Positions 45,077 to 54,821 of a stretch of 64,000 nt of DNA are shown one piece after another. The stretch comes from Galdieria partita (lineage: Eukaryota; Rhodophyta; Bangiophyceae; Galdieriales; Galdieriaceae). The position numbers and the translations under genes are program-made. The stretch is taken from positions 148,617 to 212,616 of the forward strand of contig BQMJ01000042.1 in NCBI GenBank assembly GCA_025991245.1, in the 5' to 3' direction. Numbering within the stretch: the first letter of the stretch is position 1; each line of letters starts with the position of its first letter. Under the pieces are notes generated by a model. The model had not been told where the DNA came from. It was given only the letters and a program-made list of their open reading frames with translations, and did no database searches.

Positions 45077-45406
45077 TCATTTTTCTTTTTCCAGTAAAAC
45101 TCGAAATCTTTCAGAAAAGCCTTCACTACAAAGAAACTCAATATAGTCTGGTACTGATAAACTACCTTTGGCCTCCTTAAATGGTAATGGAGTAACATAG
45201 ACAATACTTATGCAGTCTCGCCAATCAATACCTTTGGAATCCAATAAACAAAAATCTGCAATCCTTCCAGAGTCATCTTCCTCTAACGTGATAGTAAATT
45301 CTTCATTCAAAATCAAACCGATTAAGCTTAGTAACTGAGGCTTATCTGATACTCTCACTCGTCTCCTCTTCTTATTACGTTGTTGGCCACTTTGGGAACT
45401 TGTCAT
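45077..45406 (-). CDS. Small ORF of 109 aa after a truncated family A start
   Basis: ATG-initiated, ends in TGA. Basic N-terminus (QQRNKKRRRVRV) followed by alternating hydrophobic and acidic segments (LLSLIGLILNEEFTITLEED, ISIVYVTPLPF, SLSVPDYIEFLCSEGF) that could form a small alpha/beta domain. It begins exactly where the family A relic upstream stops matching, at the P-loop. No family recognised; it may be a replacement domain or a chance frame in relic DNA. Confidence 0.35.
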   Translation of the reverse strand: MTSSQSGQQRNKKRRRVRVSDKPQLLSLIGLILNEEFTITLEEDDSGRIADFCLLDSKGIDWRDCISIVYVTPLPFKEAKGSLSVPDYIEFLCSEGFSERFRVLLEKEK

Positions 45407-45573
45407 TGATCCTCGAAGAGATGTGGGACGAAAGGGATGACTGGCTTCAGAGAACGATCGAGCTGGCGGCCAAACTGCAACTCTTACTACAGTCCAATCA
45501 CTAAATAAATGTCTTGCTCTCGGCCTACAACCACAGTTTCATAAATTTCTCGTCTTTGCAAGGCAAGCGACAT
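45407..45573 (-). pseudogene. Truncated family A N-terminus (relic)
   Basis: In one frame, from an ATG at 45573: MSLALQRREIYETVVVGREQ, then after two stop codons the match resumes with RQLDRSLKPVIPFVPHLF and ends just before the P-loop glycine. This parallels the A2 start (MSSVFQRRDMYDSVVVDREK .. PFAPHLFGSG). Confidence 0.75.
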
Positions 45574-46555
45574 AGTCGACTAGGTGAAGAACAACGAGAT
45601 TGAAAACAGGGTAATGAAAACTGAAAATAATATCATCTTCTTCGAGTCAGCTTAGAAAATAATTTTTTCTTCTATTTATGTACCTCCAACGCTGCTTCTA
45701 CGTGAAAAGACTTGTAAGTTTGAAAATTTGCTGAAGTATAAGCTCAATCGTTGATGCTGCATAGATACGCAATTCTCGGAAAGGATATCTTGCTTTGTTT
45801 TCAATAAGCCTTGAGTTTTAGATTCATTAGAAAATACTCTATAAGAAGTCATCAAATTTTTTGTGCAAAATGTCTTGCAGAATGCGTTACATTCTCTTGC
45901 ATATTCCTAGTTCTTATTTTCATATTAGAGAATGTGTTATGGCTATTACACTTAAAGTCATGTTTCTCATCAATTGCTCGAGCTTCATCTTATTGAATTC
46001 ATTATCTCCATATATTATTGCTTCTCGAATTAGAGAATTTCCCCTATTGTGGACCATTCCTTGAAAATAATTTTATCAACTCATCTAGATGAGAAGCTCA
46101 CGTTGCCATTCCATTCCATTCAACTAGAAAAGTTTATCCAATTGTTTAACTTTCAAAATGAGGATGTTGGATCTTTATTTTCTAAGAAACGATGCAACTG
46201 TTGAAACTAACGGTATTGCTCTTCAAGTTGTATATCAACACGAATCCTTTTTAGATCACGCTGTTGTATTTATCGATGAAAAGTAAGGCGTGTCAATAGA
46301 AAGCGAATCACGAGTCTGCTGACAAAGGCCTCACGCCAAACTTCTTACAAAGAAATATTTGGCAACATATTTGGCTGCCTCAATCTATCTCGTCTTCTTA
46401 GTGTTGTACAAATCTCAAAGTGTTTTGATCGTTCATAACGTTCAGTAGACTCGTTATTTTTAACACCAAGTTGACCTTTATCAAACTGTCTAATTTCCAT
46501 TTTAAAATTGGTTAAACCAAGCATAAAGCTGTTCATCTTCCAATAGAATACACAT
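45574..46555. other. Gene-free spacer
   Basis: About 980 bp, AT-rich, only short frames. Nothing recognised. Confidence 0.4.
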
Positions 46556-49282
46556 TCATTGTTTGTCTTGTTTCTCAAGAAACTCATGTATTCCGTCAAT
46601 AATCAAGGGAATGTCCTGATCTGCTATACCATAGCGCGATAAACGTGTATCATTTAAATAAGGAAAAGACTTTGGAGTGAACAAATTCAGTTGACGAGAG
46701 TAATATTCAATTACAGGAGCCTCAGCAAAACCACAATATTCTCTTAAAAAAGTCTTCCAATCAAATGAAGAACTCATAGAACTGGATGCAACATTTTCTT
46801 CGCCTCTCACTTGCATCACATTCATATCCATCCTTGGATGAGTATTTCTTCTTTCCATCATTCCACTATTCCTTACAGATTCTTCAAATGGAATACGTCT
46901 TAATAAATCAACAAATGAATCGCTCAACAAATCATAAAGTGGTTTCAGTTGTTCCAACCATCCAGCATTGTCTCCAAACACTCTTTCAAGATCTTGACTA
47001 GTCTTGCAACCTAAAAAAGTTCGCAAAGATGTAGTTGAACATACTACAACTTGACAATGAGGAGGTATGCATAACCATTCTTGTCGTATATTCTGTGGTT
47101 GTATCTCAGAGTTGATACAACTGTAAACAATATTATTATTATTGTCTTCATAATAAACTCCACTATTCAATATCCAATTCTGATTATTCCTAAATTGTCT
47201 GGAAACTTCTTCAGTATACTTGTCGCTTACAATCAACTGAATGGCTCTTAAATTATTCTGCATCAATTCAAGCTGTGACGCCACTGGATGTAAAAATTTA
47301 GCAACTTCTGCCTTAATCATTGAGCGCCCAACACCAGAACTTGACAACTGAAAACATTTCAATGCAATGCCTATCAAATATACTCTCTTCTTGGTGGTTT
47401 CAGTCTCCATAGGTGTTTGCTCTGAAGAAGATTCACCTTGAATAGCAAGGAAAGAATTGTCTTTCATATCTGTTACTCGAATAAGAACATCAGGTCCATT
47501 GGAATTTTGTCGAATAGGAACAAATATTCCATCTTTTGATAAATACTTTTCAAAAAATGGTTTCCAAGCAGTGACATGGTAAGTTTCTTCGTTAGCACTA
47601 TGGATTCCACTCACTGCCGAACTAAATGCTGGAACATAATTGGGAATAGGATCCACTTTTGAGCTGCCAATGGTTTTAGTAGATTCTATTGATATATGTT
47701 CTATAAAACTATGTCGAAATATACTCAATTCTCCTAGTTTGGAACAGAAACACCATCGAACATAAAGAATAAGAGTAAATATAATTTCAAATTTGGAACC
47801 ACGACTAATTGAAAGTGAATCCAATCGACTGATCGATGAAAATAAACTACAAACAAAACGAATAGGAGGAATATTCCAATATCGCGATTGAATATGCTTT
47901 AGTACAATCTTTGGGAAAACCAACTTGAAATATGTTTCATCGCTGTCTTCAACGGGTATCCTGCTTGCTTCGTCTTGTTCACTTCTCGAGCAACTCACAT
48001 AATAAAAACCAAAATGGTTGGCAATCTCCAAAACATATTCAGGATAACTTCCTAAACCACCAAACAGAATCTCTCTCTTTGGAATACGAAATTCAAATAT
48101 ACTCGCAAGAAGCATAGAAGAAAAAACAATCATTGATTTGGGTGTCATGCGAGAAAGAGTTACTACGAGAGAAAAATTCGGAGCAATTCTTTCCATTTTC
48201 ACTTTCATTTCATCCTCTGAAAGATCACGAAAACTATTCCAACGTTCACATTTGTTTCCCAATTCATTTAAAGCATGAACAACATGGTAAGGAACACCAC
48301 CTGTATAATCATACACTTGTTTGAAGAACCAATCGTGTCCCTCAGGATGACTAGGAAATAATACTTTTTGAATAGGTTCATTATGACAAGTAACATTCTG
48401 TATAAAGTACTTGATAGTTGCTTCTGAAAAAGGATCCAGCCGAAGAAAATTTAACGTTATTCGGGAAGGCATTGCATCCTCTTCTCTACTAATTATACAA
48501 TCCGACCTCCCCGCAACAATACAAATGACAAAAGGTTCAAGTAACATTTTTGATAAAACTCTAAAAAAGGCACAGTACACGTTGTGCACTCGACTTGTTC
48601 CTCGTGTAACCGTCAAATCTTTAAACATGGCGAATTTGTCGCCTTCCAAAGCTTCAATTTCATCAATAAACAGATATAAATAACGTTTCTTGGTTACTTG
48701 CAAGAGTTTCTGAAACCATTCTTCTGGACTACCAATACAGGAGAGAACTTGAGAAAGTAAATCTGCACTGTTTGGAAACTGGGAAAGTGCCTCCCTGCTT
48801 ATCCACTCAAAAAGCGTATCTTCAAAACATCTTCCTCTCGGCACATCGAGAAGATTCAACACAACATATAAAGTCTCGTTTAATAGTGCGTCTAGAGAAC
48901 GTTTCCCTATATTGTCCCCTTTTGCGATGCCAGGGAGACCCACTTTATCTAAATAGTGCAACAAAAACTGTTTGTTCATGGAAACAAACGTTTGGAAGTT
49001 TTGGCCAAACGTGCTTTTGCCACTCCCATACATTTGGGGAGCGATAGAAACGTGTGGCCGTTGTACTCCAGAGAAACCTTGCTCATCCCAAACATAAGAG
49101 GCTTGAAAAGCTTCTATAACTTGCAACAGTGCGGACTCACGATTGACAAGGGGATGTTTAACACATTTAAAAGAGAACATATCCATTCTGTACTCTCGCA
49201 ACAACCGCCTCAACAAACCACCAACAACAAATTGAATCTCAAATGATAAAGTCGTTGTTCTATGGGAACAAAAGTATTGCAT
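46556..49282 (-). CDS. Family B1: P-loop NTPase, PD-(D/E)XK-like core and SAM-like tail
   Basis: Intact single-exon gene, 908 aa. IAPQMYGSGKSTFG carries the P-loop (residues 86-90), YLYLFIDEIEAL the Walker B (D207/E208), FVICIVAGRS a sensor-like strand, and YTGGVPYHV (327-331) the GG-P motif. The nuclease-like core has SKFEIIFTL (helix Glu), GPDVLIRV (P597-D598) and LIGIALKCF (K642), again with Ala before the catalytic Lys position. The last 75 residues resemble a SAM domain (FDWKTFLREYC .. LSRYGIADQDIPLIIDGI). No signal peptide or membrane helix stands out. Shares architecture with family A but adds the tail. Function unknown; effector- or toxin-like roles are known for similar architectures, none shown here. 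Confidence 0.8.
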   Translation of the reverse strand: MQYFCSHRTTTLSFEIQFVVGGLLRRLLREYRMDMFSFKCVKHPLVNRESALLQVIEAFQASYVWDEQGFSGVQRPHVSIAPQMYGSGKSTFGQNFQTFVSMNKQFLLHYLDKVGLPGIAKGDNIGKRSLDALLNETLYVVLNLLDVPRGRCFEDTLFEWISREALSQFPNSADLLSQVLSCIGSPEEWFQKLLQVTKKRYLYLFIDEIEALEGDKFAMFKDLTVTRGTSRVHNVYCAFFRVLSKMLLEPFVICIVAGRSDCIISREEDAMPSRITLNFLRLDPFSEATIKYFIQNVTCHNEPIQKVLFPSHPEGHDWFFKQVYDYTGGVPYHVVHALNELGNKCERWNSFRDLSEDEMKVKMERIAPNFSLVVTLSRMTPKSMIVFSSMLLASIFEFRIPKREILFGGLGSYPEYVLEIANHFGFYYVSCSRSEQDEASRIPVEDSDETYFKLVFPKIVLKHIQSRYWNIPPIRFVCSLFSSISRLDSLSISRGSKFEIIFTLILYVRWCFCSKLGELSIFRHSFIEHISIESTKTIGSSKVDPIPNYVPAFSSAVSGIHSANEETYHVTAWKPFFEKYLSKDGIFVPIRQNSNGPDVLIRVTDMKDNSFLAIQGESSSEQTPMETETTKKRVYLIGIALKCFQLSSSGVGRSMIKAEVAKFLHPVASQLELMQNNLRAIQLIVSDKYTEEVSRQFRNNQNWILNSGVYYEDNNNNIVYSCINSEIQPQNIRQEWLCIPPHCQVVVCSTTSLRTFLGCKTSQDLERVFGDNAGWLEQLKPLYDLLSDSFVDLLRRIPFEESVRNSGMMERRNTHPRMDMNVMQVRGEENVASSSMSSSFDWKTFLREYCGFAEAPVIEYYSRQLNLFTPKSFPYLNDTRLSRYGIADQDIPLIIDGIHEFLEKQDKQ

Positions 49283-49389
49283 AGTTTATGTCTGCGGCTT
49301 GCAGATGACTTTGTTGCTTCTTTTTCGACAAAGTGAATTTATTTCACAGTGGATACAGATAACTTGTTGACTCACTTCCAGAACTTTGT

Positions 49390-49832
49390 ATGGTTACAGT
49401 GGGAGAAAAACATATTTGGAAACTTAGTCATCTTCAGAAGATAGTTTGTTTGCTTGTTTCGTTTAGTGTGATTACCACTTTGATGGATATAAAGCTTGCT
49501 TCGAAATTTGTTGTTGGCACTTTCCAAGGAGGACTTTGTTTAGGTTGTACAGATGGAGCTTTACTAGTTATACCTCATTTTGAATTCCTTTTGACAGTCC
49601 AAGTTTCTCTTTGAACATTGTTTTTCATTCAAATTGTAGTGACTCCTTGGATTGTCTAATACTAAGTATCTCTGCGAAAAACACTTCTAACGAGGCAACT
49701 TGCTTTGTAGTTTCTGGTCTTCGAGTGAAAACTAGCTGTGTCTATTTCGAGAATAATGCCTTGATAAAAGATTCGGAATTTGCACTGAGTTTTAGTAATC
49801 GATCCAATAAAGTCTGTTACAAGGCAGCGTAG
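49390..49832 (+). other. Orphan ORF pair, possible gene relic
   Basis: Two frames (49390-49614 and 49611-49832) that look mildly coding-like. The first holds ASKFVVGTFQGGLCLGCTDG, the second CSDSLDCLILSISAKNTSNE and a Ser/Asn-rich end. A short T-rich segment ending GTAG lies between them, but an intron there would be below 45 bp. The GGLCLGCTDGALLV run recalls a beta-propeller blade. Not enough for an assignment. Confidence 0.25.
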
Positions 49833-52800
49833 TTTGATTGGGTGTTGTTTGAAAGTAGTTTTATTAGGGAATTGTTATACATAAGCTTGTGAAATAGGGA
49901 TGAAACTCCGCTTTGAAGATATTTTGCAGTGATCCAAGCAGATTCTCAGCTATGTCTTGTGTTTGTTGAATATTTTGCAATTTCCATATCTCAATTTTTG
50001 TCTATTTTGAGACTCTTATGAAAGTGAAAAAGACGAACTATAGTTGACTATGCCTGATTTTTGAACAGTCAATGACACTGCATGTCTTCATAAAGCCTGT
50101 TTCTCTATTACACATTTAGTTGAGATCTGGAATCCAACTGCTAGCAAACCTAATTCTTGCTGTGACTCGTTTCAAGACAAGCTACTTCTTCGTATCTAAC
50201 CAACTCTCTGGAAATATTTAAAGACGTTTCACTAATCATCCGTTGAGAATCAATTAATGATCTTCAATCAAATTGTGTCACAAACCAACAGGACCTTCCA
50301 ATTTTGTCTCAATAGTAAAAAACAAGTTTTGCAATCTATAGAGTTGTATAGTTTGTATAATTTGTGTTACAACTATGTTTTAGAATTCAAACAAGAAATC
50401 TAGTGTTTCTTTGTTTCCTATGGAATATTGATATGGAGTTGCTTAGAGAAAGAATATATGAACTTGAGGAGACTTCTTGAAAAAAAATTTTTATGATTGA
50501 ATAATTTCTTTCATTGACTTGAGAGATATTTTGAAATCAACAATGCTTCCGGATAAGGAAAATTTAGATACTCTGAGATTTTAATACTTGTTTAACACTC
50601 TTACAGTTTAAGCTATTCCATTGCTTGTCTTTTCTCCACCAACCAGACTATGTAGACCTCCACTAGATTAAAAGAAGTTCAAGTGTCTACAAAAGAATCT
50701 TCACAGTATCAGACATCAAAGGTTGTTATCCAATACATACAAGAGAAAGAATCCGTTCAACTCAATGCTTCCTTTGAAGAGTTACAATTTGTCTACTTCT
50801 GATATCTATCCTTGTGGATACTTCACTTATCTAATCGAACATTGTCGAATATGTGTGAACTTTGAACAATAGGCTGAAAATACCTCATCTACTCAAAGTG
50901 ATATCGTGTAAAGTTATCGTTGAGTTCAAAATTTTTCTTCACTTTATGAAAGAGGCAATGGAACACACCAATTTATCAGAGCTTGCGACTTTCGTTACTC
51001 GCTGCAAGAAAGAAGTCTCAATCGAAAGTTATTGATAGTATGATGTTCACAATTCTGAGCTATGAGTATTGAAACATTTACGTCTCTTCCTTTGAGAACC
51101 CAAGTTTCAAAGGTTGAACAAGTGGATTTGGCTTTACGTTTTGAAATATTTTTGGATACTGTCAGAATTTTAGTTTTGTCGAGACACTGAAGTTTCTAAC
51201 AAAATTGTTGTAGATTTGATGCGTTGTTTTCAGAGTAACTGTGAGATGAGAATGGAAATTCAAGTCGAATTGGTAACTTGAAATCTTGCTTCGTGTCTTG
51301 TTAAAGTACTTTGTATACTTTAAAAGTATCTCATTGAGTTGTTGTTGATTTCTTCCCTTGTGGCATTCTACAAGTTTTGTTAGAGCAAAAAGATTTTATC
51401 TTTGGAAGCAACGACTGTACAACTCATTTGGGCTTATCTATTCTTGGAATCCTTTCAGGAAGGTCGGTTGTTGACTGCTGAATTTTGTGACACTATATAC
51501 TATCGTTGACTTTGCTAAAGTCACCGTCTGCTTCAAAGTATACCTTCCAGAAAATCTCGGTCAAAGTTGCTAGTACTAGTTACCGTCCATATGTCTAGGA
51601 ATTCTTGATACCTGTTTCACAGAATTGAAACACAGGGTAGAATTTTTATTCAGCAACATAAGGATTGATTCACATTCCTCACTACAGTCTTCTATGATAG
51701 CATTCTAGGGTATGGGACAAACTTCATTCCTGACAACTGTAATCAGCACTCTTTTGGAGTCCTTATTTAACCCAACCACATATATAGCTGGAATTGTTGA
51801 AAACGTTTGATTCACAAAACGTTAACCAAGTGTTTACAATTCAAACAATTTGCACGCTAACCATCTTAAAACTCAACGTTCTGTTTGGGCTTGTGAGGTG
51901 AAAGAAAAACTCCTTGTCAACAACAAGTCAAATCCAATTGCTACCAAATCTCCAGTTGCTTTCTCGTTACTTTCACTTGGGTTAAGAAATCTGAATTATC
52001 GGGTGCAACAGTGAGTCTGATTCAACTCAATGGGCTGACTTTTCACTGACAGTCTGTAAACGAATTCCAACGATACAACTCCCTAACACAAAAAGAATAG
52101 AGCTTCAACAGTCTTTTAACTCTCTATTCAAGGTTCTTTTGGAAATTTCTCTACAAGTATATAAGAAACGATATAGTTTGTACCTTTTAAAGGCACCCTT
52201 TCATACCACTTCTTTTCTAAGCTCTTCCAAACGTTCTTTCATTAGACTTGATTGGTTGAGAACAGGAGCTAAATAGTTGTTTTATGCAACCCGCTTCAAA
52301 GTGGATAAAGTCTGTTTATGAAAACTTTTTTGAGTACCAACGAGAAATATCTTAAGAATGTACTAGAGAGTTTTCTTCTTTTGAATGCTGTTTAAACCTG
52401 AGTTTGTTTTGGTCGTAACTTTATAGCCACTAGGTTCGAAACTTGTGGTTGATTACTCGACATCAGAGTTCAAAAGAGACTTATCTGCAGAAAAATTGTC
52501 AAGGGAGAGGTTTATTACGATCGTACAAGGGAAATTGTTTGGAAAGAACTACCATAGCTTTGCACATTCTTCGTTCTTTAGATAAAAACAGTGTAAAAGA
52601 GGACACTTTTGTTGTTGTAGTAGTAGTAGTAATATCATCGGTACCTTCAACCTGAGCGAGTTGTATATACATACCTATGGAAAAGTTTATTTTACTAAGA
52701 TTAGCCAAAACATGATTGAACCAAATTGAAGTTTTGGTTAATATCCAAAGTATTTTCAAAAGCAAAGCAGAGGACAAGGTATTATGTACGAAACCAAGCT

Positions 52801-53560
52801 TTGGTCACTACGATATGATGGACCAGTGTATATTGAATTGATAAAGTGCAGATATCTTGATAAATATGTATTTGAAAAAAATTGTCTGGTAAAAGAATGA
52901 ATGATTAGGATAAGGAAACAAGATTGTCCAAGAATATATCAAACTTCGAGAACATATCCATGTTTAAAGCTGCTTTGGAAGATAGTTTGAAACCGAATTT
53001 GAAAACACAATTCATTGAGTTTGGTCAATTACACATGCACTATCTTTTCATTTCAGTTGTTTTATCGATATTCATGATATGTATAGATTGTTTGCAAAGA
53101 AATGAACATGGTAAAAGAAAGATGACTCGTTCAAATAGATACTACTCAAAAATTATTAACTTGAATTATTCTGTTGATTGATAAATTTTATTCAAAAGAT
53201 CAAGAGTTCTAAAGAAAGTTGTTGATTTTTAGGACTCTGTATACTCAAAAGACAATCAATCAACCGTTTCTTTTCATTCTACTTCACGTGTCAGTAACAC
53301 TCTTCTCCTCTTAAAACTCTTTCTGCTAAAAATTTGAAGCTTTGGCAGTATGTAAGAGAGTATGGAACAGAAAGAGGATACATTCATTTTTATTTCTCGA
53401 ATAGTGAAAAGTTGCAAAAGTAACAACAAAAAAAGGCCAAGAGATTGCACAATAGAGATAATCATACTATACAAGGAGAAGCTACTTAATTCAATTATTT
53501 TTAAAATGTCAAAATTGAACAAGACAGTTATTTCATAAGAGTACATGACGCTATGCCATT
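49833..53560. other. Gene-poor subtelomeric stretch
   Basis: About 3.7 kb with only short frames. It includes one repeat partner (51280-51470), a stretch at 52090-52440 that resembles 54180-54520, a small GTTGTTGTAGTAGTAGTAG tract near 52610-52630, and a 85-codon frame at 52924 with a hydrophobic segment but no ATG start. No RNA gene seen. Confidence 0.4.
51280..51470 (+). repeat. Dispersed repeat pair with 44085-44290
   Basis: Direct-orientation partner of 44085-44290, with scattered mismatches and indels. No coding capacity. Confidence 0.55.
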
Positions 53561-53564
53561 ATGG

Positions 53565-54120
53565 ACAGTTTTCATATATAGCTTTTATACAAAATAGAAA
53601 GAGTCAACAACTGATTCTTTATTTTCGCAATACAATTATACAAAAATAGAATATGCGACACTTGGTCTATGTATTCAAGCAAATTGAGAAAATTGACTGG
53701 ATTCTTTATCAACATATTTGTAGGTAACATACAAATTATATACATGTGTCAATTCCAGTATGTACTTGAACGTTTTGTTGATAATAGAAATACTCGACCA
53801 TAATGTATAAACTCTGATCTGCACAAGTCTAAAAAGTCTTTGATACTGGTAACACAAAATTCACAGTCCTCCAAGTTGCAAACAGTTCAGAAAGACATTG
53901 ATCAGCACAAGTGTTCACTCTACTTGTCGAAATTTCTCTATGACAACTTAGCGACTGCACACCCAATCGTTCCAAGTTGTGGGAAACACGCCCTTCTTCT
54001 TGAAAGTGGTGGATTATACTTTCTTGAAGTGATTACTATCGACTGGAGCTCAATGTTCTCCAAATCAATTTGAAACCAGTAAATCTTCAAGGTAAATAAC
54101 AAAGGTGAGTTTATCTCACT
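53565..54120 (-). repeat. Dispersed subtelomeric repeat, copy 2
   Basis: Inverted partner of 32260-32760, the two lying about 21 kb apart and flanking the whole family A/B cluster. The block near 53602-53640 is identical to the reverse complement of copy 1; other parts carry frequent substitutions and small indels. Confidence 0.75.
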
Positions 54121-54384
54121 ATACAATGGCGGGCTTTACTCTCAGGGGTATGTCAACAATCATTCTAACACAACGGTTCTCTTCAAATAATGCAACGTTA
54201 GAGAATCAGTAGTATTCTAGGTAAACCTTTGAGTGGAAGGTTCCCTTGGAAAGTTTTCACTAGGTACATATGAAACAATATGGCGTGTGCACTTTTAACG
54301 GTACTCGAAGAACTCTTCAACGTCACTTTGCCCAATCTCTCTTTGTGATTGTTCTGCTCAACTGTGGCTGTAGTTGCTTTGTTA

Positions 54385-54821
54385 CTACCTGTTTTGAAGT
54401 GGATAGAATTGTTCCTTTTTATGAAAATATAAGTAGTTGAATTTAGAGGAGAACTTTTTAGTACGAAAAAAACTTTGAAGTTTTATGACTTTGCACTTTT
54501 TGAAATACCAGCCAAGGCCCGGTTTGGTTTGTTCGTTTCCTGTCAACGACTTGGCTTGAACCTCAAAGTCGCTTTCAAGTTCTTGTCGAATGCAGCGTAG
54601 GTACTGCTCGAGAATTTGCTGATCTTTTGTTTTTGGTCTGTTTGAAGACGTTGATCCTGCGGAGTAGTGGGGAACCAGTCGGCACAAAGGCTCCAAATAG
54701 TCTTTGACCTTGAATCCTTGTCCCACTCTAGTCTTCCAATGTAACTTGGTTTTTCCAATTGATTTGTACTAGTAATTGTTGTCCTGTGAACAACAGATGA
54801 GGACTCTCTCTTGTGGAACAA
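54385..54821 (-). other. Possible gene relic in two frames
   Basis: Two overlapping minus frames that look coding-like in sequence: 54821-54543 (TNQLEKPSYIGRLEWDKDS) and 54726-54385 (GFKVKDYLEPLCRLVPHYS, DQQILEQYLRCIRQELESD). The switch occurs near 54720. No family recognised; a frameshifted relic is likely. Confidence 0.3.

Noticed and set aside
52443-52777. Overlapping frames around the GTT/GTA tract
   Set aside because: Valine and threonine runs come from the trinucleotide repeat; no family features.
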